Part shown: positions 9,291-17,390 of the stretch, in pieces
Layout: each line of letters begins with the position of its first letter
Position numbering within the stretch: the stretch's first letter is position 1
Source: Aeromonas rivipollensis
GTDB taxonomy: Bacteria; Pseudomonadota; Gammaproteobacteria; Enterobacterales; Aeromonadaceae
Direction of reading: 5' to 3'
DNA: 47,728 bases
Assembly: GCF_010974825.1 (NCBI RefSeq)
Contig: NZ_JAAILA010000030.1
Location: 1 to 47,728 of the forward strand
Notes under the pieces: generated by a model
What the model was told of the DNA's origin: nothing
Databases searched by the model: none
The model's input: the letters and a program-made list of their open reading frames with translations, nothing else
Position numbers and translations under genes: made by a program

Positions 9291-10295
9291 ATGACCTACG
9301 AGGAGCTGCGGGAGGCTTACGACAGGTTGTTGCTGGAGAACGAGCGCCTCAAACGCATCGCGGATGACGCACGGGAGAAGCTGGATGCCGCCATGGACGG
9401 CACAGGCCTGTGCATCTGGCAGAACCATGTTCCCACCGGCAAGCTCATCATCTTCAACCGACGCTGGGGATCCATGCTCGGCTATCAGCCCAAGGAGCTG
9501 TCCGCCCACTTCGACATCTGGCGCGAGCATCTGCACCCGGAAGACAGGGAGCGGGTGCTGCAGGCCTTCTTCGACCACCTGGAGGGCAAGAGCCCCTTCT
9601 ATCAGGTGATGCACAGGATGATCGGCAAGGATGGCAAGACCACCTGGGTGCTGGACCGCGGCCGGGTGGTGGAGCGCGATGAAGAGGGCAACGCCGTGCG
9701 GGTGATGGGCACCCACATCGACATCACCCACGAGAAGGAGTACGAGCAGCAGCTGGCCCAGCTGGCCCACCGGGATCCCCTCACCGGCCTGCTCAATCGC
9801 ACCGCCATGCACCGCCAGTTCCCGGGGGAGCACAGGGCCATCTGCTTCATCGATCTCGATGACTTCAAGCAGGTGAACGACAACCTGGGCCACCGCGCCG
9901 GGGACGAGCTGCTGGTGGCCCTCAGCCAGCGGCTGCGTCACTGCTGCGGCGAGGAGGTCAGGCTGGGTCGGCTCGGGGGGGATGAGTTCGTGCTGCTGCT
10001 GCCCTGGCCCAGCGAGGATCCCAGGACCAGCCACCTGGCCCGCCAGTGTGTCGACACCATAGCCACCCCGTTCGAGCTGTCCAATGGGGAGGCGGCCGTG
10101 GGCATGAGCATGGGGATAGCGGCCATCCGGCCCCAGGATGATTTCAGCACGGCGCTGGCCCGGGCCGATCAGGCCATGTACAGGGTCAAGCGCAGCGGCA
10201 AACGGGGATTCTATATCGCCAGGCCGAGCGGCCAGCCGCTGCTGGATCAGGATCAGGTCAGCGAGCGGGGCCTCTACCACAGGCAAGGCGGCTGA
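9291..10295 (+). CDS. PAS-GGDEF diguanylate cyclase
   Basis: The 334-residue soluble protein starts with a short coiled coil (YEELREAYDRLLLENERLKR), then a PAS domain with PAC extension (about 30-150; LGYQPKELSAH, HPEDRERVL, GTHIDITHEKEYEQQ), then a GGDEF domain from about 165 (HRDPLTGLLNR) with the canonical active site LGGDEF. The residues where the RxxD inhibitory site would be read GEEV, so product inhibition through the usual I-site is probably lost. It has no membrane segment. The start has a purine-rich AAGGGAAGGG upstream. It is divergent from the TPR-GGDEF gene and ends 13 bases from the viaA stop codon. Confidence 0.9.
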   Translation: MTYEELREAYDRLLLENERLKRIADDAREKLDAAMDGTGLCIWQNHVPTGKLIIFNRRWGSMLGYQPKELSAHFDIWREHLHPEDRERVLQAFFDHLEGKSPFYQVMHRMIGKDGKTTWVLDRGRVVERDEEGNAVRVMGTHIDITHEKEYEQQLAQLAHRDPLTGLLNRTAMHRQFPGEHRAICFIDLDDFKQVNDNLGHRAGDELLVALSQRLRHCCGEEVRLGRLGGDEFVLLLPWPSEDPRTSHLARQCVDTIATPFELSNGEAAVGMSMGIAAIRPQDDFSTALARADQAMYRVKRSGKRGFYIARPSGQPLLDQDQVSERGLYHRQGG

Positions 10296-10308
10296 CGCCG
10301 ACCTGCCC

Positions 10309-11769
10309 CTAGCTGCGTTGCCAGCGCCTGAGCAACCGGCCCCGCAGGCCGCAGTCCAGCAACCAGCTGTTGTCGAACACCCGCAGGATGGCCGACTTGG
10401 CATGCCTGGACATGGCGACGGCGTGGAAGCGGGTCTGCTGCGCTCGCCGCCGGTTCATCCGATCGAGCAGGGCATGGGGCAGACTCTGGGCGATGAAGTC
10501 AGAGATCACCAGCACGTCGGCCTTGGCAAAGTCCGGTTGCTCCAGCTGCACCAGCGCCTGATCCAGGCAGGGCACCAGATCGGTGCCGCCGTGGAAACTC
10601 ATGGAGAGGAAGCGCTCCGCCTTGTCCAGACCCGTGTCTGCGGTGATCTCCAGGGTCGCCACCTCGGTGGAAAATAACATTAGATAGCAGCCCCGCTTCT
10701 CGTCCATCGCCAGCTTGAGCAGGGCCAGGAAGAGCGCCTTGGCGCACTCCTCCGGATAGCCCCCCATGGAACCCGAGGTATCGACGCAGACGATGAAGGG
10801 GCCCCGCGGTTGCACCTCCTGCCCGCCCTGCTCCGGGGAGCGCTGCATCAGGCGCTGGCGCGGCAATGTGCCGCGAGACTGATAGCTCAGCAGGCGCCGC
10901 TCCAGATAGCGGCGATAGAACTCCAGCTCCAGCTCCGGCAGGGCCAGCATCACGGCCTCGCTCGGCAACAGCCGCATCAGATCGCTGGCCGGGTGCACCC
11001 CCACCAGATCGTCAGGCACGTCGTCGGTCTGCACCTCTTCCAGCTCGTGCATCGGCACAGGGGGCAGCGTCCGGGTGTCGGTCCGCCGATCCCGCTCGCT
11101 GCGTCCCAGCAGGGCCGCTATCTCCCCCAGCAGGGGCTCGCGCTGCAGCATGCGGGCATATTGCTGCACCAGCACCAGGCTGCGCTTGTGCCAGCTGCCC
11201 TGGGCCAGATCCCAGAGTCCACCCGCCGAGATCTGGTGCGGATCCAGGGCATCGGCCAGGGTCCGGTTCGCCAGCAACTGATCCTCTATCTCCTGGCGCT
11301 GCTTCTCCCGCTCCGCCTCGGCGATCTGCTGCTGCAACTGCAGCAGGCTGCCCACCAGGCTGGCCCGCCACTTCTCCACGAACAGCTGACGCAGCCCCTC
11401 GGTCGGCTGCACCATGATCTGGCGCACCAGGCTGCGGGCATCCCCGGCGAAGGGGCTGTGCTGCTCCAGCGCCTCCAGCAGGGCCGGCAGCCGCCCCACC
11501 AGCTCGGGCAAAGGCAGCAATCTGTGGGACTGATAGAGCAGGTACTCTCGTTCGAGGGCCACCGGCACCGGCTTGTGGCGCATCTCCTCGCCGAGCTGCT
11601 CGCTCCAGTGCTGGATGCGTTTTTTCAGCAGCTTGCCCTGCAGCGGGGAGCGTTTGAGGAACTCGGAGATCTTGGGGGTGGACGCCAGCAGCAGCGCCAT
11701 CTCCCCCGCCAGCTCCCCCTCACCAATGAGGAGCCCCAGATCCATCATGCCGATCTCTAGCATGGGCAC
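10309..11769 (-). CDS. viaA: VWA-domain protein ViaA, partner of RavA
   Basis: The 486-residue product matches ViaA in length (E. coli about 483) and layout: a helical N-terminal half and a C-terminal von Willebrand factor A domain. The MIDAS motif is DTSGSMGG near residue 328, with FHGGTDL and VISDF further on supplying the other metal ligands. ViaA binds and stimulates the MoxR AAA+ ATPase RavA; the pair has been linked to respiratory Fe-S and flavin enzymes, membrane lipids and aminoglycoside sensitivity. It lies 82 bases downstream of ravA on the same strand, so the two are probably one operon. Two close start codons are possible (11769 or 11763). Confidence 0.93.
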   Translation of the reverse strand: MPMLEIGMMDLGLLIGEGELAGEMALLLASTPKISEFLKRSPLQGKLLKKRIQHWSEQLGEEMRHKPVPVALEREYLLYQSHRLLPLPELVGRLPALLEALEQHSPFAGDARSLVRQIMVQPTEGLRQLFVEKWRASLVGSLLQLQQQIAEAEREKQRQEIEDQLLANRTLADALDPHQISAGGLWDLAQGSWHKRSLVLVQQYARMLQREPLLGEIAALLGRSERDRRTDTRTLPPVPMHELEEVQTDDVPDDLVGVHPASDLMRLLPSEAVMLALPELELEFYRRYLERRLLSYQSRGTLPRQRLMQRSPEQGGQEVQPRGPFIVCVDTSGSMGGYPEECAKALFLALLKLAMDEKRGCYLMLFSTEVATLEITADTGLDKAERFLSMSFHGGTDLVPCLDQALVQLEQPDFAKADVLVISDFIAQSLPHALLDRMNRRRAQQTRFHAVAMSRHAKSAILRVFDNSWLLDCGLRGRLLRRWQRS

Positions 11770-11851
11770 TTCCTATGCAAGGGACGCACAAAGCCATGCT
11801 GCCGGTACGGCAGGCGGCCAAACACTTGGTCCCATGTCAGTCCAGAGAGCA

Positions 11852-13459
11852 TCAGGCATCCAGCCTGGGCAGGCGATCCCGCCACTGCTGCAGCTCCTCG
11901 CCCAGCCGCTCCAAGTCCCGGTTCAGCACGAAGAAGCTGTCCTCCACCTGGCGCAGCCAGTGCTCCCCGACAAAGAGATGGGGCTGGTGACGATCGAACA
12001 GGCTGCGCTGGCCCTTGAGGCTCTGCTGCACCCGGACAACCTGGCTCGCCAGCTCACCTAGCTCGGCCTGCCAGGGGGCCGTCACCACCTCGGGGATGGG
12101 GGTTCGCTCCACCAGCACCAGGGGCACGGGCTGGCGCTGGACATCCAGCACGTGCAGCCGCAGCTGCTCGTCCAGCACCAGCTCGTAGTGCCCCTCCTTG
12201 GGGTTGCCAAGGGGCCAGCCCACCAGTGCCTCACCGTTGGGGTGCCAGTGGGAGAGCAGGGTGCGATCGAAGGTGAGGGTCTCGGTCAGCCGTTCGGGAT
12301 CCCCGCCATCCAGGGGCGCCGGGGTGAGCAGCTGGAAGTGCACCTGCTTGCCGAAGGGTTTGGCGTTGGCGAGCGGCAACTCGGTGCCGCGGGCGCGGCG
12401 GCCGAACCACTGCTTGCGCTTGACCGCCTTGCAGGCGAGGCGCTGGGCGACGACCCCCCTCAACTGCTTGAAGCGCTCGCGCAGGGCCAGCAGCTCGCGG
12501 GTCAGCACCAGCTGCTGGTAGCCGTAGAGGCGGGAGAACTCGCCGATCATCTCCAGCAAGGCGGTGCGGGAGGCCTCGTCGTGCCAGAGGCAATCCTTGA
12601 ACAGCAACAGATCCAGCGGGGCCACTTCGTCGCGGCCGTTGAAGAAGGCGCTCGCCTTGATGAGCCTGACCGCCTTCTTCCAGCGCCGATCCGACACATA
12701 GCAGCCGTGACCCAGCTGGCTGTCGAGCTGCTGGCGCAGCTGGTAGATAAGCTCGAAGCAGGCGTCGGGCAGGCGCACCTGCTCGATCTCCTCCTGCCAG
12801 GCGTCGTACTCCTCCCCCCGGATCTGCACCGAGGGGGGCAGGTTCTGGTGGGATTGGCCATCGCTCGCCAGCATGGCCTGGAAGTTGGACTTCTCCTGCA
12901 CCCTGTCCATCCAGATCCGCACCAGCATGCGATCGTAGAGCGCCTCCAGCCCGCTGTCCGGGGCGGGCAACTCGTTGGAGGCGGTCACCAGCAGCCGCAT
13001 GGGAATGGGGTGCTGGCTGTCGCCGTTGCGGAACTGCCGCTCGTTGATGGCGGTGAGCAGGGTGTTGAGGATGGCCGGGCCCGCCTTCCAGATCTCGTCG
13101 AGGAAGACCACCTCGGCCTCCGGCAGGTAGCCGTGAGTCAGCCTCAGGTACTTGCCATCCTCCTTTAGCGCCTGGATGGAGAGGGGGCCGAACACCTCCT
13201 CCGGCGTGCTGAAGCGGGTCATCAGATATTCGAAGTGGCGGGCATCGTGAAAGGCGAGCTTGAGGCGCCGCGCGATCAGGCTCTTGGCGATGCCGGGTGG
13301 GCCCAGCAGGAAGACGCTCTCGCCACTCAAGGCCGCCAGCAGGCCGAGCCGCAGGGCGTCCTGGCGCTCATAGAGCCCCTCCCCGAGGGCGGCCAGCAGC
13401 CGTGGCAGGCGCTCATGGATGGGGGTGGCACGAACAGTATTCTGGGCTAAAGGCGGCAT
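11852..13459 (-). CDS. ravA: MoxR-family AAA+ ATPase RavA
   Basis: The 535-residue product closely follows E. coli RavA (498 residues) through the ATPase core: LAALSGESVFLLGPPGIAKS with the Walker A lysine at 59, YLMTRFSTPEEVFGPLSI, Walker B VVFLDE at 117-122, NTLLTAINERQFRNG, and sensor Asn162. A C-terminal discoidal or LARA-like region follows. The extra length is mainly in the C-terminal half. It acts as a hexameric ATPase together with ViaA. The start at 13459 (MPPLAQNTVRATP) is preferred over a longer in-frame one at 13603, which overlaps the control region shared with holD. Divergent from holD. Confidence 0.93.
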   Translation of the reverse strand: MPPLAQNTVRATPIHERLPRLLAALGEGLYERQDALRLGLLAALSGESVFLLGPPGIAKSLIARRLKLAFHDARHFEYLMTRFSTPEEVFGPLSIQALKEDGKYLRLTHGYLPEAEVVFLDEIWKAGPAILNTLLTAINERQFRNGDSQHPIPMRLLVTASNELPAPDSGLEALYDRMLVRIWMDRVQEKSNFQAMLASDGQSHQNLPPSVQIRGEEYDAWQEEIEQVRLPDACFELIYQLRQQLDSQLGHGCYVSDRRWKKAVRLIKASAFFNGRDEVAPLDLLLFKDCLWHDEASRTALLEMIGEFSRLYGYQQLVLTRELLALRERFKQLRGVVAQRLACKAVKRKQWFGRRARGTELPLANAKPFGKQVHFQLLTPAPLDGGDPERLTETLTFDRTLLSHWHPNGEALVGWPLGNPKEGHYELVLDEQLRLHVLDVQRQPVPLVLVERTPIPEVVTAPWQAELGELASQVVRVQQSLKGQRSLFDRHQPHLFVGEHWLRQVEDSFFVLNRDLERLGEELQQWRDRLPRLDA

Positions 13460-13685
13460 AGGCACAGTTCCGAAGCTGGTATTGTCATCAGTGTCTGCGG
13501 GGTCCGGCCTCAGGCCCCGCCTCACTGTCATAGTCTGTTGAATCTGTTCATCCCGCGGTCGGGGTCGGGATCCTGCACGGCCCTGGCGGGACAATCCCGG
13601 CACGCAAGGGGGTGCAGCAAAACCTGCGAGAGTGTACTCTGCGCATCAGAATTTACCCCAACGCAGATCAAGAGTGAGCCTTCGC

Positions 13686-14159
13686 ATGCAAGATCCCCTG
13701 CTGGACCCACTGCGTCAGCGCATCCTGGCCAGGATGGGCATCCCCCTCTGGCAACTGAGAGCCCGGGGCCTGCCAGGCAAACCGGCAGAAGCTGCTGCAA
13801 CCCAGCCGCCGGTAAACATGGCGGCAGAGGATGCGGCAACCCAGCACCCGCCAGTGACCCTGGCGGCAGAGGATGCGGCGACCCCACGCCAGCCGGTGGC
13901 GGTGCCGACCGGCAAGCTGTGGCTGCAGGCCGAGGCGCTGCCCGCGCCCTCCCTGCTCGGGGATATCTGCCAGTGCCTCGGCATAGGCACGGACGAGGTC
14001 TCCTTGCTCGGCGAGCTGCCCGAGGGGATGACGCCCCCCCTGCTCTGGCTGACGGCCCCGGATCCGCGCTGGCCCCATGCCCTCGTCTGCCCGCTCAAGC
14101 CCAGCGCGGCGCACAAGCGCGCCCTGTGGCAGCAGTGCCGGCAGCACCAGCCCGGTTGA
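13686..14159 (+). CDS. holD: DNA polymerase III psi subunit
   Basis: The 157-residue product is HolD, the psi subunit that links the clamp loader to chi and SSB. The N-terminal stretch RILARMGIPLWQLRARGL matches the family's chi-binding segment, and the C-terminal half carries the psi fold (LWLTAPDPRWPHALVCPLK). The next gene is rimI, the classical neighbour. Odd: residues 34-73 are a proline/alanine-rich insertion made of about three copies of a 14-residue unit (AAEDAATQHPPVTL and relatives), which accounts for extra length over typical psi (about 137 residues). The start at 13686 gives MQDPLLDPLRQR; the upstream in-frame ATG at 13632 adds residues that do not look like the family. Confidence 0.87.
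   Translation: MQDPLLDPLRQRILARMGIPLWQLRARGLPGKPAEAAATQPPVNMAAEDAATQHPPVTLAAEDAATPRQPVAVPTGKLWLQAEALPAPSLLGDICQCLGIGTDEVSLLGELPEGMTPPLLWLTAPDPRWPHALVCPLKPSAAHKRALWQQCRQHQPG
13785..13904 (+). repeat. 42-bp minisatellite inside holD
   Basis: Two nearly full 42-base copies (13821-13862 and 13863-13904) and a shortened one before them each contain GGCGGCAGAGGATGCGGC or its relative. The period is a multiple of three, so the frame of holD is kept. They encode AAEDAATxxxPVxx units in the linker between the chi-binding peptide and the folded psi domain. Confidence 0.8.
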
Positions 14160-14245
14160 AGCGTCCGCCCGCCAAATCCCTTGAAGCCACGACCATGGCA
14201 TGACCATGCCGTCCGTCGCAAGTCCGAATCCCGTCCGGAGTAACC

Positions 14246-14707
14246 ATGTCTGACCTCTTGCCCAGCTTTCGTCCCCTGCTCGAATCCGATTTCGATGCCA
14301 TCTATCCCATAGAGCAGGCCGCCCACCAGGAGCCCTGGAGCCAGGCCAACCTGCTCTCCTGCTTCGGGCCACGCTATCTCAATTGCCTGATGCTGGTGGA
14401 GGGCCGCCCCGCCGGCTTCTATATCTCGGATCTGGTGGCGGGAGACAGCTCCCTGATGAACATCTGCGTGCACCCCGAGTTTCAGGGCAAGGGGCTGGGC
14501 CGGGCGCTACTGAAAGAATATCTGGTCCGCAGCAAGGGGAAGGGGGCCGAGGCCTGGTTCCTGGAGGTGCGGGCGGGCAACCGCACCGCCATCAGCCTCT
14601 ACGAGAGCGAGGGGTTTGCCGAGTATTGCCGCCGCGCCGACTACTACGGCACCGGCCAGGATCGGGAAGACGCCGTGCTGATGTCCCGCCTGTTCGACTT
14701 CGGCTGA
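14246..14707 (+). CDS. rimI: Ribosomal protein bS18-alanine N-acetyltransferase
   Basis: The 153-residue product is a GNAT enzyme of the RimI type, which acetylates the N-terminal alanine of ribosomal protein S18 using acetyl-CoA. Visible features are FDAIYPIEQAAHQEPWS, the acetyl-CoA loop HPEFQGKGLGRALL (about 78-91), and EVRAGNRTAISLYESEGF near the C-terminus. It lies 86 bases after holD on the same strand, the order known from E. coli, so the two may be co-transcribed. GGAG upstream of the ATG supports the start. Confidence 0.94.
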   Translation: MSDLLPSFRPLLESDFDAIYPIEQAAHQEPWSQANLLSCFGPRYLNCLMLVEGRPAGFYISDLVAGDSSLMNICVHPEFQGKGLGRALLKEYLVRSKGKGAEAWFLEVRAGNRTAISLYESEGFAEYCRRADYYGTGQDREDAVLMSRLFDFG

Positions 14708-14742
14708 TCCCCCCGGCTTGGGCCGGGAGGCCGCCCGCAATG

Positions 14743-14770
14743 GACAAGGGGACTATACCGTCCCCTTGTC
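14743..14770. terminator. Perfect hairpin between convergent rimI and thioredoxin-like gene
   Basis: Eleven-base perfect arms (GACAAGGGGAC/GTCCCCTTGTC) with loop TATACC. There is no T tract, so it may be a weak terminator or an mRNA-end stabilising hairpin serving both convergent genes. Confidence 0.5.
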
Positions 14771-14801
14771 GCTCTCCTCATCCCGACACCCCGGTCACCC
14801 C

Positions 14802-15344
14802 TCAGGGCAGGGGGGCATTGTCGATGGCGGGGTCCTCCAGGCTGAGGGTGACCCTCAGCACCGCCTCGAAGGCCGCCCCCGAGAGCGGCATGAAGAAGCC
14901 GCGCCCGTAGGTGACGCCGGGCATCCAGATCTGCTGGATATCCACCACCACCTTGATGGGCCTAAGCGGCTCCCCCGGTCGCTGCACATAGATGCCGGGC
15001 GCTGTCGCCACCTGCGGGAAACGCCGCAGTATGTGCTCGCTGCCATCCCCCGCATCCGGGTTGAGCCGCACCTTGGCCAGCCCCGCCAGGGCGGACTGCA
15101 TCTCGGGGGCGCGCCACAGCTCGTTATCGAGCGCCTTGCAGCGTCGGCATTTGGCGCGCTCTATCACGTAGAGCAATGGGTATCCCTCCCTCAGCGCCAG
15201 CCGCTGCGCCTGCTCATAGCCCTCGGCCCCGCTCAGCCAGGGATTGTCCTGCCCCTCGGATCCCCCAAGGACAAACCAGAGTGCACCGGCTCCCGCCAGC
15301 AGCAGCAACATGCCCGTCAGCAGACTCTTGACTCCGATCCCCAT
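14802..15344 (-). CDS. Membrane-anchored thioredoxin-like protein
   Basis: The 180-residue product starts with one membrane helix or uncleaved signal (SLLTGMLLLLAGAGALWFVL, residues 7-26), then a periplasmic domain with a CRRC pair at Cys66-Cys69 in YVIERAKCRRCKALDNEL. That context resembles thioredoxin-fold proteins of the DsbD-C or thioredoxin_7 type, where the first cysteine follows a beta strand and a lysine or aromatic residue. A role in periplasmic disulfide handling or protein folding is inferred. It is a single gene, convergent with rimI and divergent from the acyl-CoA synthetase. I do not recognise a named orthologue. Confidence 0.75.
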   Translation of the reverse strand: MGIGVKSLLTGMLLLLAGAGALWFVLGGSEGQDNPWLSGAEGYEQAQRLALREGYPLLYVIERAKCRRCKALDNELWRAPEMQSALAGLAKVRLNPDAGDGSEHILRRFPQVATAPGIYVQRPGEPLRPIKVVVDIQQIWMPGVTYGRGFFMPLSGAAFEAVLRVTLSLEDPAIDNAPLP

Positions 15345-15456
15345 GGCGCACCTCCCTGAATGAATCCGACCCTCGTCCTTATCATGCCTGACTCTCCCCG
15401 AGTTGACGACTTTGTGATCCAGGACAAATGGCGCACACTTGTAAGCTGTAATGTTA

Positions 15457-15468
15457 GAGTTTAAACTC
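15457..15468. promoter_or_regulatory. GAGTTTAAACTC palindrome upstream of acyl-CoA synthetase
   Basis: A perfect 12-base palindrome sits 57 bases before the start of the AMP-binding enzyme, where a promoter or operator would be expected. Fatty-acid regulators bind short palindromes in such places, but I cannot match this one to FadR, FabR or PsrA with confidence. Confidence 0.4.
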
Positions 15469-15524
15469 CAGCCCCGATTTTAGTGCCCCTGCGGGCGCAC
15501 AACTGTTACTTGAGGATGATTTAG

Positions 15525-17315
15525 ATGTCGCAGCTTCATCTGGTTAGAGTGATGCGTGAGCGTATTGCCCGCCTTGGCAACAAGGCCGCCCTGCGCGTCC
15601 AGCAGGATGGCCAGTGGCGCGCCATCGGCTGGCGTACCCTGGGCCAGGCCATGGACTACTGTGCCCAAGCGCTGATCCGCGCCGGCCACCAGCCCACCGA
15701 GATGGTCGGCATCTATGCCCGCAACATGCCGGAATGGACCCAGGCCGATCTCGGCATCCTGGCCGCTCGCGGCGTCAGCGTGCCCATCTACCCCACCAGC
15801 ACCCTGGATCAGTTGCGCTACATAGTGAAGGACGCCGGCATCAAGCTGCTGTTCGTGGGGGAGCAGCCCCAGTTCGATCAGGCGCTCCTGCTGCTCGAGA
15901 GTGGCGAGATCAACCAGATAGTCACCCTGGACGGCACAGTCGATCTGCGCGGCTGCGAGCAGGCAAGCCACTTCCAGACCTTCCTCTCCTCCGGCAACCA
16001 TCAGCCGAGCGAGCTGGCACTGCGGATGCGTGAACAGCACTACCGCATGGATGATCTGCTGACCCTGATCTACACCTCGGGCACCACGGGTGAACCCAAG
16101 GGGGTCATGCTCGACTTCAACAACATCGCCGCCTGCTTCGAGATGCACGACCGCCGCCTGGATCTTGGCGAGCAGGATGTGTCCCTCTGCATGCTGCCGC
16201 TGAGCCACGTGTTCGAGCGCGCCTGGAGCTACTACGTGCTCTATTGCGGCGCCGAGAACGTCTATATCCGCGACCCGCAGAAGGTGATGGAGGTGATTGG
16301 CGAGGTGCAGCCGACCGTGATGTGCGCCGTGCCGCGCCTCTACGAGAAGGCCTACGCCATGATCCAGGCCAAGGTGGCCCAGGCCCCGCGCCTGCGCCGC
16401 GCCCTGTTCGGCTGGGCCACCGGGGTCGGCAAGCGGATGGTCGCCACCCGCCAGGCCGGCAAGTCCGCCTACCCCCTGCTCTACCTGCAGTTGGCCCTGG
16501 CCGAGCGCCTGGTGTTTCGCAAGCTGCGTGCCCGCTTCGGCGGCCGTACCCGCTTCCTGCCGGTGGCGGGCGCTCGCCTGGCGGACGACGTCAACCTCTT
16601 CTTCCAGGCCATGGGGCTCAACCTCAAGTACGGCTACGGCATGACAGAGACCACGGCCACCGTCTGCTGCTACGAGGACAGCCAGTTCAAGCTGGGATCC
16701 ATCGGCACCGTCATGGACGGCATAGAGGTCAAACTCGGCGAGAACAACGAGCTGCTGGTGCGCTCACCCACAGTGATGCGCGGCTACTACAACAAGCCGG
16801 AGGCCACGGCCGAAGTGATGACGGCCGATGGCTTCCTGCGCACCGGCGATGCCGGCGAGCTGGACGGCGAGGGCAACATCTACTTCACCGAGCGCCTCAA
16901 GGAGCTGATGAAGACCTCCAACGGCAAGTACGTGGCGCCGCAGCTGGTGGAGGGGACCCTGGGCAAGGATCGCTTCATCGAGCAGATCGCCATCGTCGCC
17001 GACGCCCGCCACTTCGTCTCGGCGCTGATAGTCCCCTGCTTCGAGTCCCTGGAGGAGTACGCTCGCTCCATCAACCTGCAGTACCAGTGCAAGACGGAGC
17101 TGCTGCGTCACTCCAAGGTGGTGGAGTTCTTCGAGGCTCGGATCGCGGATCTGCAACAGGAGCTGGCCAAGTTCGAGCAGGTGAAGAAGTTCACCCTGCT
17201 GCCGAGCGCCTTCTCCATGGAGCTCGGGGAGATCACCCCCACCATGAAGCTGCGCCGCAAGATCATCGAATCCAAGTACCAGAGCGAGATCGAGGCCATG
17301 TATAGCCATGTCTGA
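15525..17315 (+). CDS. AMP-dependent long-chain acyl-CoA synthetase (FadD15-like)
   Basis: The 596-residue product is an ANL-superfamily adenylating enzyme. It has the P-loop LIYTSGTTGEPKGVM (about residues 181-195), the A5 motif GYGMTETTATVC, the A7/A8 hinge RTGDAGELDGEGN, and late LKELMKTSNGKYVAPQLVE with the conserved lysine region. Length and motif spacing fit the FadD15/bubblegum type of long-chain fatty acid:CoA ligase rather than E. coli FadD. It should activate fatty acids to acyl-CoA through an acyl-AMP intermediate, soluble or loosely at the inner membrane. It is monocistronic, with a clear terminator after it and a palindrome at 15457 that may be the operator. Confidence 0.9.
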   Translation: MSQLHLVRVMRERIARLGNKAALRVQQDGQWRAIGWRTLGQAMDYCAQALIRAGHQPTEMVGIYARNMPEWTQADLGILAARGVSVPIYPTSTLDQLRYIVKDAGIKLLFVGEQPQFDQALLLLESGEINQIVTLDGTVDLRGCEQASHFQTFLSSGNHQPSELALRMREQHYRMDDLLTLIYTSGTTGEPKGVMLDFNNIAACFEMHDRRLDLGEQDVSLCMLPLSHVFERAWSYYVLYCGAENVYIRDPQKVMEVIGEVQPTVMCAVPRLYEKAYAMIQAKVAQAPRLRRALFGWATGVGKRMVATRQAGKSAYPLLYLQLALAERLVFRKLRARFGGRTRFLPVAGARLADDVNLFFQAMGLNLKYGYGMTETTATVCCYEDSQFKLGSIGTVMDGIEVKLGENNELLVRSPTVMRGYYNKPEATAEVMTADGFLRTGDAGELDGEGNIYFTERLKELMKTSNGKYVAPQLVEGTLGKDRFIEQIAIVADARHFVSALIVPCFESLEEYARSINLQYQCKTELLRHSKVVEFFEARIADLQQELAKFEQVKKFTLLPSAFSMELGEITPTMKLRRKIIESKYQSEIEAMYSHV

Positions 17316-17346
17316 GCACAGCCTAGGCTGATCCCTCATCTGGCAT

Positions 17347-17374
17347 GAAAAAGCCGCTCATGGAGCGGCTTTTT
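17347..17374. terminator. Bidirectional terminator after acyl-CoA synthetase
   Basis: Stem AGCCGCTC/GAGCGGCT with a three-base loop is flanked by A5 on the left and T5 on the right. It serves the acyl-CoA synthetase and the convergent DUF4432 gene. Confidence 0.85.
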
Positions 17375-17390
17375 GCTGTCTGCCTGCCAC

